Below, piece by piece: positions 1-10,743 of a DNA stretch of 64,000 nucleotides. The position numbers were made by a program, and so were the translations under genes. Below the pieces are notes generated by a model that saw only the letters and a list, made by a program, of their open reading frames with translations, did not search any database and was not told the origin of the DNA. The stretch is taken from assembly GCA_947311845.1 (NCBI GenBank), contig CAMZMU010000027.1, positions 47,618,758 to 47,682,757 on the forward strand. The letters run 5' to 3'. The stretch is from Poa pratensis (lineage: Eukaryota; Streptophyta; Magnoliopsida; Poales; Poaceae). Positions within the stretch are counted from its first letter, which is position 1; each line of letters starts with the position of its first letter.

Positions 1-191
1 AAGCTATCCCCGCCATGGGAAGGACCTTTCGTGGTCAGCAAGGTGTTGCTCAATGGATCCTACTACTTGATGGACATCAAAGACGGCTACAGGAAGACTC
101 GTGGCCGCAAGCGCAAGCGAAACCTGACGACAAGTATGAGGAAACCAAGAGGCCTTGGAACATTGAGCAGCTACGTCCTTTCTACACTTAG
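1..191 (+). pseudogene. Gypsy pol fragment: integrase C-terminal tail
   Basis: The first bases translate as KLSPPWEGPF, the typical integrase C-terminal segment of Gypsy polyproteins, followed by a beta-rich stretch (VVSKVLLNGSYYLMDIKD). The usual end motif (RPWNIEQLRPFY, then TAG at 189-191) is in another frame, so at least one frameshift lies between about 75 and 125. Only the last ~60 residues are in the window; catalytic domains would be upstream. Non-functional as seen. Confidence 0.85.
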
Positions 192-748
192 CAATTTCCA
201 CATTGTAATAAGTACATTATGATCATGAAATAAAAGTCTGTGGTGCTCATTTTAGTTTTGAGAGTCATGCCATCTTTTGTCTTTTCTTGTTATCATTTTC
301 ATGCCATGTCAAAAAAGTTACCAAAAGATTTTTTCTCTCGGCTCAGAGCCAATGGTCCGACAACTTTTGACATCTGCCGCCTGCCGGCAAAAATTAAAAG
401 CAAAATAAATTTTGCACCGCCTAGTTTGTCTGTTTTGTTTGTTTATGCATGGGTTGCCTAGTAGTATGTAGTTGGCACCAAAATGCCGGCTTTGGTCTCT
501 GTGTCTAAACTAATTGGTATAGCACCTGGTTGGCACAGCTAAAGTCACTGTGATGAGGTACCGCCAATATATGAAAAAGTCAAATGTATGAACAAAAACA
601 CATTTTAAGGCGGGCCACTTAAGTTAGCCTACCGCAAGTGTAGCATCAAAGTTGGCCCATACACAAAATAAGTATAGTTTACAACGCACGACAAAGTTTT
701 CTTCTGCATTACAGATTAATGCAGGCAACATAAATTATTTGTGCAGGT
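192..748. other. Non-coding spacer of the Gypsy element
   Basis: Lies between the end of pol and the 3' end of the antisense gene. Moderately AT-rich with no convincing reading frame on either strand. It holds an AATAAA-like site at about 229 that could serve sense transcripts, but nothing else I can support. Confidence 0.5.
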
Positions 749-3700
749 TTAAACTGCAGGTGCTGGAACGGTCTTGGGGCTGGCGCTATCTTCAGGAACA
801 TCCTCTTCATCCGCCAACTCCTCGTCCGCCTTCTCCTCGTCCGCCAGGCCTGGGGCTGGGGCCGAAGTGCTTGCGCTGCCATGGGGATCTGGATGCGCCT
901 TGTAGAAAATTCCGAGGTTCACCATGTTGGCGACACGAGTGGCATACCCTTGCACTGAAGTTTGCACTTGTGTGACGTCAAGGGTATTGCCGTCTTCGTC
1001 CTCGGTTGGCATGAACTCCATCAGCTGATGGATGTCGACGTCCGGGTACCAGGCCTTGGTCAGAACAAGCGCTTTCTTCGAACCTCCCCGTGCAGCTGAC
1101 CGCAGATTGTCTTCGTAGTCCTGACAAAGTTTCTCAAGAAACTCGGGCAGAAACTCAAAGTCAATGGGATCGCTGTCTGTGGGGTACAGTTTGCCGGCCA
1201 AAGCTTGGCCCGCACTGACAGTACGTCGAATGATCGCCCGATATGGCGAAGGCGTGAAGGGCGCAGAGCAGAGTCGGACTTGTCGTCAAAACCGGCTGGA
1301 ACTGAAGATAATGAAAAACTGTTAAGACAGGCGAATAACTGAAGTTTGGCGGCAACAGCAAAGTTGGCGAAACATACCAAGCAATGCTCTTGGAGAGCAG
1401 CAATCTCATCCTCGTGCTGGGCAAGCTTTTCTTCAGCTTGGCGAATGGCGCTGGCATGGAGCTCTTGCTGTTTCTTGGAGTTCTCGGCAACTGTCGCCAA
1501 GTTCTTGCTCAGGTTTTCCAGCTGCTCCGTCAACTTGCTGAGGGCTTGGGCGTGCTCCAGACCGCGTTTTTCCAGCTCTTTGGCATGGTCCGCCTTCAGC
1601 TTAAGGATAACTTCGGCAAGATCTGCAGCTTTGTTCATTAGAGCTTGCATGTCACCCGAATTCGCAAGAATTTCTCGGGCAGTGCTTAACAGTTCTACAA
1701 AATTTTTACAAAAAGGGAAGCCCAACTAAAGCAAGTTGTCGGCAAGAGTAAAAGAAGGCGAAAGAATTGAAGGCAAGTTAAAATTTGTCACCTTCATCTT
1801 TTTTGCGAGCTTCTTCGTAGCTCGCAATTTGCGCATCCTTCAGCTCAAGATCTTGCTTCAGTTGGCGGCACTCAGCTTTCTTAGCCTCTACGGCTTGGAA
1901 AAGCTCCTTGTTGGAAGAGAGAGCAATTTGTCGAAAAAGGAGCAAAATAACAAAAAGGGAAGTAAGTCCTCGGCCAAAAATAGCTTTATGATCACCTTGC
2001 CGGCTAAAAAACGAATATTTTAACAGCCAAAGTGATCAGGGGCTGGGGCTATAGGCCGGCTTTACCTCAATCTCTTCATGCAGTTGGTCCCACTGGCCAC
2101 GGCAGCTGCGGCGCATGTCGACAAGGGTCTGCAGGGGATTTATCACCCTGGCAATGTGAGGGCCTACGCCTGACGCGCCGGCATTTGTACCTTCCATCTC
2201 CACCTTCGTCCTAATGAAGGTGGCAGCATCATTAGCCGAAGCTTCAGCCGTGGTGGGAATAGGGTCAGCAGTCTCTTTGCCGGCGGCCGTCATGCTCGCA
2301 GCCCTTGGGGCGTAGTTAATCCCAGGTTGGCCTTCCGAGTATGTCCCTGGAGAAAATGTCACTGGGGTACGGGGAGCAACGGCGGGAGACTGGCGAGGTT
2401 TCCCTCTGCCGGCACCCGCTTGCAAGCCAGCACGCAGCTTTGGCATGGTAAGCTTTATGCTGCATGAAAGACAAAAATAAAGTTAAGACATCATTCAAGT
2501 GTGTGCAAAAGTGGCGTCAAGATTGTTTTCTAACCGCTTGCCGGAGGCCTTGTCCGCCAGTTTCCGGCATCAGCCGAGCCGGCCAGGGCCGCTTTCTTCT
2601 TCTTCTCCATGTCCTTGGTAGAGGCGGCAGGGGTTTTGCGTTTCTTGGCCTTGCTGGCATCCGCCTCGTACCAAAGGCACGCCATTTCGTTCTCCGCCAG
2701 GATCATCAGCTGCGGAAACAGTTATGTGTTAATACGAAGAAGCTAGCGCATGGACAAATGAAAAAGTAAACATCTTAGCGCTGGAGCAGGGTTGTCGAAA
2801 GTAAACATGGGGACGCCCTCGGCCGCCTTAACCTCGGAGGACACAATGAGGGCCCTCAAACAAATCAACATCACGTCCTCGTCAAGAGTGGCGCTGTCGA
2901 TTGCATTCGGCTGGTACTCGCACATCTTCAGCGGCCGATGCTGAAGTGGCATAATCTTCCTCGACAACCAGCACAAAACGGTGTCGGCTCCGTCAAGACG
3001 TGGGGGCGCCATAGTCCTCGTGAGGAACTCCATCCGCCTAAAGGCGCGGCGATGTTCCTCCGGCAAGTTGGTGGCCGCCTTCTCGGTCCAATGGTCCGCA
3101 TACTTTGGCGGAGTATTCTCAAAAGGAGGAATCCCCACCGTCTGTCCGGGTGCCGGGATATCCTTACAATAAAAGAAGGTGTTGGTCCAATTCTTCACCG
3201 AGTCAATGACCGGGATCTTTGGGTACCAGCTACCTCTGCGGCAGTTGAACGTGATACTGCCGCAGGTCGCAAGCTGACCGTCGGCAATAGTTTGCCGGCG
3301 GCAAATAAAGCAGTACTTAAACAAATCCACGGTGCGAGCTATGCCTAGGTACCCTTCGCAGAGGGCCTAGAAGCCGGCTAGTACTAGGATGCTATTGGGC
3401 GCAATGTTATGCGGTTGCAGCCCGTAATGCCTAAGTATAGCAGAAAAGAAGGCGGAAGGAGGCAAGCCCATACCGCGGAGAAGATGGGACGCCAAGACGA
3501 CCCTCTCGCCATCTTGGGGCTCGGGGATGGACTCATTGCCGGGAATCCGCCAGAAACTCTCCGTCTTAGGGGAGAGAAATCCGGCATCCGACAACTCTTG
3601 GGCGTAAGCCTCCGTCATGCAAGACGGCAGCCAATACCGAGACCCAAGATCCGCCGTCTCTTCTTCTCCGGCGAGCTCGTCACCGAGGTCCTCTGCGTCC

Positions 3701-3939
3701 GCCGCCGCGTTTGCCTCCTCTGCCCGCATTGAGGGATCGGGGAAGGCCGTGGAAGGGTCGACGGGGGGCACCGGAGTTGAGGAAGAAGGCGCAGCGCCAC
3801 CCGCATCCGTTGCAGGAGGCATGGAAGCCAAGGGGACGACGTTGAGGGCCGCCGCCGTCGCCGCCGCGGGAGATTTAGACCCCGCAGCCGAATGCAAGCC
3901 CGCCGCCGCCGCCGAAGGAGAACGCCCGCCGGAATCCAT
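749..3939 (-). pseudogene. Antisense gene of the Gypsy element (putative 'gypsy-type transposon' domain plus coiled coil), nonsense-interrupted
   Basis: A multi-exon gene read opposite to gag-pol. The first exon (3939 to about 2770) starts MDSGGRSPSA, is Ala/Pro-rich, then carries the domain annotated in plants as Transposase_28 (putative gypsy type transposon; motifs LFKYCFICRRQ, WYPKIPVIDSVKNWTNTFF). An in-frame TAG at 3367-3369 splits this exon. Further exon-like blocks are about 2712-2537 (Lys-rich), 2446-2066, about 1725-1380 (heptad-like coiled coil rich in E, K, L, A) and 1201-749 (acidic, ends PKTVPAPAV). Introns are inferred from frame changes and GT/AG sites such as the donor at 2065. 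The function of these antisense proteins is not established. The nonsense codon makes this copy probably inactive. Confidence 0.7.
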
Positions 3940-4488
3940 TGCTCAGAGGAGTGGAGAGGCGTGGTTCGCCGGAGCGCAAGGTCGCCGAAGTGGTTGCGGA
4001 AGCGAGGCTTGGATGATCGGGTGAAGACGAAGCACAAGGGGGGAAATGGCACAGTGAATCCGTCCTAGGGAAATCGCTGTGTTAACTACCCCAAATCGCT
4101 CCGAGATTCGTGCATGCATTGAGCAGCCACGATGTGGGACACGTGTCCGCCATCTGCGGGGCAGAGCAACGACGAGCGGCGTCGGTGCCTCGATTCTCGC
4201 GCGTAGTGGGCTGGTCGTCATCATGCGTGCACTGGTTTTCAAACTGTCGTGGACCCAGTGACGTCACGAAGACCTTGACCAGTCCAATCAACTTGACAGC
4301 ACAGGGGAAAGATTCCTGACAGGAGGTCAGAGCCGTCTTACCCATGTTGGCGGCGAGGTCCCGACTACATTTGTCGGATCGCCGCCTGATTCAACTTCAG
4401 AAGGATCCAAGCTCTTCAGAAACCGACAACATTAATAGGATGAAGACAAAGCCGGCAACTGGAGAACTCGGACCCTCCTGGGGGCTAA
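3940..4488. other. 5' flank of the antisense gene and polypurine-tract region
   Basis: No gene seen. On the minus strand it would contain the promoter and 5' UTR of the antisense gene. On the plus strand its last bases (a G-rich run, CTGGGGGCTAA, ending at 4488) abut the 3' LTR and occupy the position of the polypurine tract that primes plus-strand DNA synthesis. Confidence 0.5.
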
Positions 4489-5005
4489 TGTTGGGGTCGT
4501 ATCACAAGGGGTACAACCAACATGGCGTAATCCGGCTAGTCCAGGGTGGCCCGCAGAGGTGGCAAGGCCTTTGGCCTACCGGGCGGCCAGATAGCTGACG
4601 ATAAAGGAAGCAGATGCCGGCAAGGAGAGCCCAAGGCCAAAGCCCACGACGCCGACAAGTCCAAGACGGAAGGCGGTAGACTTGGCGGATATGTTTAGGA
4701 CTCCCAATACTTGTCGGACACGCAATATTCCTGTAACCCTAGGTCCGGCCGCCTATATAAGCCGGATCAGGGAAGCCTTTAGGGCAACTCATCCTGCATC
4801 CAATCTACTCATTGTAATCTGTAAGATGGCGATTCGCCTTATAGTGAGTTATAGCAGTACGTAGGGCTCCGCCACCGCCGTGGAGCCTGAAGCTGGGTAA
4901 ACCGCCGTGTTCGATCCCGACCTTGACGACGTCCACCTTCTTCCCTACGATACTCCCTCGGCTAGAGGACCCCCATCTCCTGTCTCCAATGCCGATACTC
5001 TGACA
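4489..5005 (+). repeat. 3' LTR of the left Gypsy element (517 bp)
   Basis: Begins TGTTGGGGTCG directly after a purine-rich tract and ends CTCTGACA, giving the usual TG...CA termini. A TATATAA box lies at 4754-4760 with a transcribed R/U5-like part after it. The right boundary is set by the abrupt start of UGT coding sequence at 5006. The partner LTR is outside the window, so LTR identity and age cannot be measured here. Confidence 0.75.
4754..4760 (+). promoter_or_regulatory. TATA box of the Gypsy LTR
   Basis: TATATAA in a GC-rich context (GCC before, GCCGG after), about 250 bp before the LTR end, as expected for the LTR promoter. It points toward the UGT pseudogene, so readthrough transcription into 5006-5762 is possible. 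Confidence 0.55.
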
Positions 5006-5762
5006 CCATGGAGGCCATCGTCGCCGGGCACTGCACACCTGCTGGACTCCCGATCCCTCCAGTCTACTGCATCGGGCCTCTGATAAAGTCAGAGGAGATG
5101 GGCGTGAAGCGTGGCGACGAGTGCATCGCGTGGCTGGACAAGCAGCCCAAGGCCAGCGTGGTGTTCCTCTGCTTCGGCAGCCTCGGCGTGTTCAGCGCTG
5201 AGCAGATCAGAGAGGTGGCGCTCGGGCTAGAGGCAAGCGGGCAGCGTTTCCTTTGGGTCATCAAGAGCCCACCGGACGATAACTCAATGAAGAAGTTCCA
5301 GAAGCCCTCAGAGCCGGACCTCGACGCCCTCCTCCTAGAGGCTTCCTGGATCGGACCAAGGACAAGGGACTGGTCATCAAGCTGTGGGCGCCGCAGCGCG
5401 ACGTGCTGATGCACGACGCCGTGGGAGGCTTCGTGACGCACTGTGGGTGGAACTCGGTGCTGGAGTCGGTCATGGCGGGCGTGCCGATGCTGGCGTGGCC
5501 GCTGTACGCGGAACAGCGGCTGAACAAGGTGTTCCTCGAGCAGGAGCTTGGGCCAGCCGTGGCAGTGAAAGGGTATGACAAGGAGGTAGTTGAGGCTGAG
5601 GAGGTGGCAGCGAAGGTGAAATGGATGATGGACTCTAAGGGCGGGAAGGTGATCCGGGAGCGTACGCAGGCGGCGATGCAGCAGGCTAAGAAGGCGATGG
5701 CCAAGGGCGGGGAGTCGGAGCTGGCGTTGGCGCGACTTGTGGATGCGTGGATACTCGCTTGA
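5006..5762 (+). pseudogene. UDP-glycosyltransferase pseudogene, 3' half
   Basis: Closely similar to the intact UGT at 7641-9044, starting at the equivalent of its residue ~217 ([10 protein letters not shown]) and running to the stop TGA at 5760-5762. The sugar-donor (PSPG) box is present from about 5387 ([16 protein letters not shown], then VTHCGWNS). A one-base loss near 5340 (LDALL, then GFLDRTK of the paralogue) shifts the frame just before the PSPG box. The N-terminal acceptor-binding half is missing because the Gypsy element is inserted upstream; it may lie left of the window. Two lesions make this inactive. With the neighbour it shows a local UGT tandem duplication. Confidence 0.9.
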
Positions 5763-5869
5763 TGTACTTTCCCCCCCTTTGATTAGTACTTGCTTGATGT
5801 TCATGGGCTCGGTTAAGCAGAGACCTGATGGGTAATGACCCACATGAACATAGACAAGCAAACCTTTCT

Positions 5870-5960
5870 GCACTTGTTTTCGCGAATAAAAAACAATCGT
5901 GTACTCGTTTCTTGTTTTCCCGAATAAAAAACAAGTGTACTCGTTTCTTTGTATAAAAAT
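5870..5960. repeat. Short tandem repeat (~36 bp) with AATAAA motifs
   Basis: About two and a half copies of a unit containing TACTCGTTTCTTGTTTTC followed by CGAATAAAAAACAA. Each full copy carries an AATAAA signal, so the array could provide alternative polyadenylation sites for transcripts of the UGT pseudogene. Confidence 0.65.
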
Positions 5961-6679
5961 CGGATAACTTTTTGATCCTCGACGAGTCTCTCTGGAATTC
6001 TGGTGACTCGGACTGGATGTGTCATTTGGCCCAACAATCCCAACTCCTGAACGTTCTCAGTTCATCGGCCCGCAGATGCGAAGGCAAATAAACACGTTCC
6101 TGTTTAGTCTTGTACAACTCGTTAACAGAAGGTGGCACATCAGAAGGACACGCTATATATGAGGAACAAGGTGCGACCGGGAAAAAAAATACTTACCTGG
6201 ACAGGGCCATTGGGTGATCAAGAAGACTGATGGCCAGGATTAGTGGTTTCCTTTGCACTTAGGAGGAACACTAATCCATCATCTCCTCTAGCAGGGAAAT
6301 GGATGTCATAATTTGTTACAGAGGGAGTACAGGTTCACGTGGCCCCTATCAATTTGATTTTGATTAAAATTTTAAATAAGTGGACTTGAATCTTGATTTT
6401 TTTTTCATGCCATATTTGCTTGGAAGGGACAATGAACAAATAACGTCTAGATTCATCTTACAAATTTAATGAGATATGAGTAGTTTTTTTTATAATGTCC
6501 TTTATGCTAAATTTTTAGTACCACAACAATAATAAATGTTTTCAATTGCCAATGAAGACCGGTTGCTAAAATGTGCTGATAGCTTTTGAATGAGAGGTAC
6601 AATATCATCCGACTTTAAATCATGTATGGTTTAACATAGACATGCTGAGTGGATACTTTTGTGAAAGGAATGCGGCGGG

Positions 6680-6795
6680 GGAAGCCCCCACATCGAGTTT
6701 TTTCTTTAAATAATAAGAACCCAAATTCGCGCCTGTGAGGACTTGAAACTGAGTGGCTAGGTTGTGCATCCACTCCACTAGCCAAGTGAGCTGGG
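6680..6795 (-). repeat. SINE-like unit with RNA polymerase III boxes
   Basis: Read on the minus strand there is an A-box-like motif (TGGCTAGTGGA) and, about 30 bases on, a B-box-like motif (GTTTCAAGTCC), the spacing of a tRNA-derived SINE head. No clear target duplication was found, so the ends are approximate. Confidence 0.45.
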
Positions 6796-7509
6796 CTCAC
6801 TTCTTGCTTGAGGTTAGTGAGCTCGGTTTAGAGTAGACCAGATCATTAGTTGTTTTTATATAGCTCATAATCTCCTCTTTTGTGCCCATAATTTTGTTGA
6901 CTACAGACCACAAAAAGAGCCATTTCTCTTAAATACAACATACTATTTCTGAGTAATTTCTGCTAATATTGCTCGGAATACGACTATTTTGCTCCAAAAT
7001 TGGCATGTACGAGCGTATGTATCCAATGATTTTTTAATTCATATTAAAAAGTTTCAAAAAGAAGTCCATAAGAACACACCGGTGCTGGAGTGCATAAAAT
7101 CTGCGTTCCTAGAGTTGCTCTTATTGATTCAAATGTAAATTATATTTAGATAGTTCAAACTCTGCGTAAGACATAATACACAAGCAATGACGTACAGAAC
7201 ATAGAGAGAGTCGATCATTCTCCACTAGTAGTACTACTTCATAAAAACAATAACAACAAAGGTACTCGTAGTAGGTGTACTAGATTAGTATAACTGATTT
7301 CGGTGGTGAACTGATTCTGTGATACGTACATAAAGTGTGGTTCCAAGTTGTCATCGATGACGTTGCAACATCGTTCTATTTTGATTACGTAACTCATGTG
7401 CAAGTTCAAACACGATTCCCACCTGCTGGGCGCGCGATGGGGACATGGTCGTCAGCTGCACTAAAAAACGGGGGTTAACTCGCCGCCCGTTGGGTTGCGC
7501 TGTTGCGCC

Positions 7510-7518
7510 TATATAAAT
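7510..7518 (+). promoter_or_regulatory. TATA box of the intact UGT gene
   Basis: TATATAAAT about 123 bp before the ATG at 7641, in the position expected for a plant core promoter. Upstream sequence contains CACGATT and ACGT-type cores, but none is specific enough to name. Confidence 0.65.
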
Positions 7519-7640
7519 GTTTGATTCATCGTCTCCATCAGTCCATCTCCACTTTTTCGGTCATCCTACTCTCGCTCTGACATTCTTCCCACCGCTTAGC
7601 AACTACTCCGATCCTACAGTACACCAGTGGCATCGTGACC

Positions 7641-9044
7641 ATGGACGGCGCCGCAACCACAACCACCACGAGTCCACGTAAGCCGGTGGTGCTCTACCCA
7701 TCGCCGGGCATGGGCCACCTGGTCTCCATGATCGAGCTCGGCAAGCTCTTCACCGCTCGCGGACTAGCCGTCACCATCGTCGTCATCGACCTGCCGAACA
7801 ACACAGGCGCTACGGGCCGCTTCCTCGCGGGCGTCTCCGCGGCCAACCCGTCCATCTCGTTCCACCGTCTACCGCAGGTCAAGCTCGTGGAGTCGGCGCA
7901 CCCCATGCTAACCTTCGAGCTTGTCCGCCTCTCCAACCCGCACCTCCATGACTTTCTCGCCCGCACCTCCCCAGCCATCCTCGTGGTGGACTTCTTCTGC
8001 AGCGCCGCTATGGACGTAGCCGCGGATCTCGACATCCCCGCCTACTTCTTCTGCACCTCCGGCGCCCAAGTCCTGGCTTTCTTCATGCATCTCCCGGTTC
8101 TGCACGGTGAAAGCAGCGCCAGTTTCCGGGAGATGGGGGACGAACTGGTGCACGTGCCCGGAATCCCCTCGTTCCCGGCCACGCACTCCATCCAGCCACT
8201 CATGGACCGTGACGGCCCGGCGTACAAGGATTACCTAAAGATGGGCGCCGACCTTTTCCGGTCCCAGGGGATCCTCGTCAACACCTTCCGCTCGCTCGAG
8301 CCGCGTGCCGTCGACACCATCGCCGCCGGGCTGTGCACGCCATCCGGTCTCTCGACGCCTTCGGTCTACTGCATCGGGCCACTGATCAAGTCGGAGGAGG
8401 TGGGCATGAAGCGTGGCGACGAGTGTCTGGCGTGGCTGGACACGCAGCCCAAGGCCAGCGTGGTGTTCCTCTGCTTCGGCAGCCTCGGCCGGTTCAGCGC
8501 CAAGCAGACCAGGGAGGTGGCAGCCGGGCTGGAGGCGAGCGGTCAGAGGTTCCTGTGGGTCGTGAGGAGCCCAGCAAACGACGACAACCCGGAGCCGGAC
8601 CTGGACGCCCTCCTCCCAAGCGGGTTTCTGGATCGGACCAAGGGCAGGGGCCTCGTCGTCAAGTCGTGGGCGCCGCAGCGCAACGTGCTGGCGCACGATG
8701 CGGTGGGATGCTTCGTGACGCACTGCGGCTGGAACTCGGTGCTGGAGTCGGTCATGGCGGGCGTGCCTATGCTGGCGTGGCCGTTGTACGCGGAGCAGAA
8801 GATGAACGTGGTGTTCCTGGAGAAGGAAATGAGGCTGGTGGTTGCGATGAAAGGGTACGACAGGGAGGTGGTGGAGGCCGACGAGGTTGCCACGAAGGTC
8901 AGGTGGATGATGGACTCGGACGGCGGGAAGGTTCTCCGTGAGCGCACGCTGGCGGCGATGCGGCAGGCAAACGAGGCTCTGCGCGAGGGAGGGGAGTCCG
9001 AGGCAACGTTGGCGGGGCTCGTGGATGCGTGGCTTCATGCTTGA
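7641..9044 (+). CDS. UDP-glycosyltransferase, family 1, UGT88-like (group E)
   Basis: Intact single-exon gene of 467 codons. Family 1 UGTs move a sugar, usually glucose from UDP-glucose, to small acceptors such as phenolics in the cytosol. The catalytic His is H26 in PSPGMGHLVS, and the partner Asp is probably D117 (VVDFFCSA). The 44-residue PSPG donor-binding box runs W343-Q386 (WAPQRNVLAH, HCGWNSVLES) and ends in Q, which usually favours glucose. Overall sequence (KPVVLYPSPGMGH, DLPNNTG) resembles the UGT88 family; the acceptor is unknown. The ATG at 7641 lies in a good plant context (GACCATGG) and follows a TATA box by 123 bp. The pseudogene at 5006-5762 is its tandem relative. Length is normal and no lesion is seen. 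Confidence 0.92.
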   Translation: MDGAATTTTTSPRKPVVLYPSPGMGHLVSMIELGKLFTARGLAVTIVVIDLPNNTGATGRFLAGVSAANPSISFHRLPQVKLVESAHPMLTFELVRLSNPHLHDFLARTSPAILVVDFFCSAAMDVAADLDIPAYFFCTSGAQVLAFFMHLPVLHGESSASFREMGDELVHVPGIPSFPATHSIQPLMDRDGPAYKDYLKMGADLFRSQGILVNTFRSLEPRAVDTIAAGLCTPSGLSTPSVYCIGPLIKSEEVGMKRGDECLAWLDTQPKASVVFLCFGSLGRFSAKQTREVAAGLEASGQRFLWVVRSPANDDNPEPDLDALLPSGFLDRTKGRGLVVKSWAPQRNVLAHDAVGCFVTHCGWNSVLESVMAGVPMLAWPLYAEQKMNVVFLEKEMRLVVAMKGYDREVVEADEVATKVRWMMDSDGGKVLRERTLAAMRQANEALREGGESEATLAGLVDAWLHA

Positions 9045-9566
9045 GATCGGAATGGGCAGGCTCCGTGTGCAGACTGCAGAGTTGGACAATGCAACTCCAT
9101 CTATCCGTGCAAAAACTATTAATATAATTTTAAATACCAATGCATTGTTTATGTAATCTAATTTTTAATTTTTAGATTCATGTACTAATAAGAAATTTCT
9201 GTAACACATTGACAACAAAAATCACACATTGACATATTTTTTGTTTTATCGATACATCAATTAGTAGCAATAATATCGTTCGTTAGATGCAAAATCGACG
9301 GTCATGATAAGCATGGGAGGTCCTCATAATTGTGAAAAAATTGCGTTGCTCTAGAGGTACACGGTGGCGAGACCAGAGTCCGTGGTGCAGAATTGAGAAG
9401 GATATGCAAGTGTTTTTTTTTTTGGCAATAGCAAACAAAAGTACTCCACAAAAGGATATTTGTTTTAAGAGAAAAGGCAAAAGGATGAAATACATTTTTT
9501 TGAGAAAGGAAAAGGATATTTGTTGTTTTTGGAATCGTCCGCAAAAGGATTTTTGTTGTTGAGAAC
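9045..9566. other. UGT 3' flank
   Basis: 3' UTR and AT-rich flank. Part of it (about 9110-9310) resembles 35655-35870. From 9420 on there are several short near-repeats built around AAAAGGAT and TTTGTT. No gene. Confidence 0.5.
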
Positions 9567-9578
9567 TGCAAAAGGATT

Positions 9579-9829
9579 TTTTTTTTTTTTTGAGATTCTA
9601 CCGACACTTTATTGAATGTTTAAAATCATAGGGATACAAAAGAAGTCTGGTGGTTCTCCCAGCCAGACATGACGACCAGTACCTAAATAAGCTGAACCAC
9701 GAGCAAGGCCATGGGCCTCTTTACTGGCTTCCCTTCGCTCGTGTCTGAACTTCACCGAGGTAAATTCAGCTTTCCTCGCATGGATTTCCTTCAGGACTGA
9801 GCTGAACCGACCCAGATTTACTTCGTCAA
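9579..9829 (-). mobile_element. 5'-truncated LINE retrotransposon
   Basis: The minus strand encodes the end of a LINE ORF2 RNase H-like domain (VKFRHERREASKEAHGLARG, then GRHVWLGEPP), followed by an AATAAA and a poly(A) tail (the T run at 9579-9591). A 12-bp target duplication TGCAAAAGGATT flanks it (9567-9578 and 9830-9841). Only the last ~250 bp of the element were inserted, typical of abortive reverse transcription. Not autonomous. Confidence 0.85.
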
Positions 9830-9841
9830 TGCAAAAGGATT

Positions 9842-10743
9842 AATGGAACCACCAGTTTTGGTAAGGTCGATTGGAAATTATGTCCTAACCCATTGGCTTC
9901 TTCTCACTACAAATTTGAAGCCCAATGGTAATCAAATCGGAGGCCCATGGAGGTGGACGATCTTCTGCTCAACGGCCCAAAGCGGGCCACGCCAATCTTC
10001 GTCCTGGCAGAACACTCGCTCAGGTTTCTGGCCGGAACGGGCAAGGTAGTGAAGGACGGAGACGGCCGCCGCTGCCAACGTCCTGCCCTCCCCCCGTACG
10101 CGCCCCGCTCGATTCGAGATCGGCACGGGCATGCGCTTCCGACTCGTCGACGCCGCCGCCCCGCGTGGCTCCGTGCCCATGGCCATGGAGATGGACCCGC
10201 GCAGTTCCGGTGAGGATCTCCGTGTGGGCGTCTGTCCAGATTTTCCGAGTACGCGCGTGCGGCACTTTTCATCCTCAAGTCCAATGCTGAGTATGAAGCT
10301 TCTGATGCGGTGGTATGTGTTGATTTTTGCCATTTCCTTGACACTCTGGCATTTAATTGCAGTTTGTAAGCTCAATTCGGAAACTCAAACTTAGCTAAAA
10401 CATCTGAAATGTCTGCTAGTGCATCTTCTAGTTATACAGGATGTGTCGACACTTTACAAGGTGATTTTCAAAGTACTTGTATAGGTAATAAAAAAATTGC
10501 ACTAATTTACACATCTACATGGGAAATGTACATTTGAAAATTAAAATCAAAATCAGATGCAAAAGCTTTCCTTTGAAATCCTTACAATCTTACACTACAT
10601 CAATACAGGAAATAAAAGATTACCTCTCGAATTCCTCTTCAAGTCCAAAAGAATAAGTAGCACAATTACAGGAACAACAACAAAAAAGGGGGTCAAGGAA
10701 GCTGTACACCACGTAGAGATAGGAGCAAAACTGATCCTAGGTA
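9842..10743. other. Intergenic region with a short GC-rich stretch
   Basis: 9940-10300 is GC-rich with short open frames on both strands but no recognisable domain; it could be an old exon or a transposon fragment. 10301-10743 is AT-rich 3' flank of the ABCB gene. I assign no gene here. Confidence 0.4.

Larger units (their letters stand above)
1..5005 (+). mobile_element. Gypsy LTR retrotransposon, 3' half (Tat-like), inserted in a UGT gene
   Basis: The visible part runs, in plus orientation, from the integrase C-terminus (ends 191), through a long antisense gene (749-3939, minus), to a 3' LTR (4489-5005). The 5' LTR, gag and most of pol lie off the left edge. An antisense gene between pol and the 3' LTR is a known trait of Tat-lineage Gypsy elements such as maize Grande, so I infer that lineage. 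Directly after the LTR the sequence becomes the middle of a UGT coding region, so the element sits inside that gene. The target-site duplication cannot be checked because only one flank is present; the first five host bases are CCATG. Confidence 0.85.
5763..7509. other. Intergenic region between UGT copies
   Basis: Holds the 3' flank of the UGT pseudogene with a short tandem repeat (5870-5960), a lone Stowaway-like end (GAGGGAGTAC near 6320), a SINE-like unit (about 6680-6795) and AT-rich sequence. No protein-coding gene recognised. Confidence 0.5.

Noticed and set aside
5064..5873. 269-codon minus-strand frame opposite the UGT pseudogene
   Set aside because: Mirror of GC-rich UGT codons, rich in His/Arg/Leu; the intact UGT has a similar antisense frame (8235-9140), so it is a codon-bias shadow.
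7635..7640. Upstream GTG as UGT start
   Set aside because: ATG at 7641 is six bases on, has the better plant context and matches family N-termini.
10131..10394. Short open frame in a GC-rich block (87 codons)
   Set aside because: Overlapping frames on both strands are equally open; no recognisable protein.
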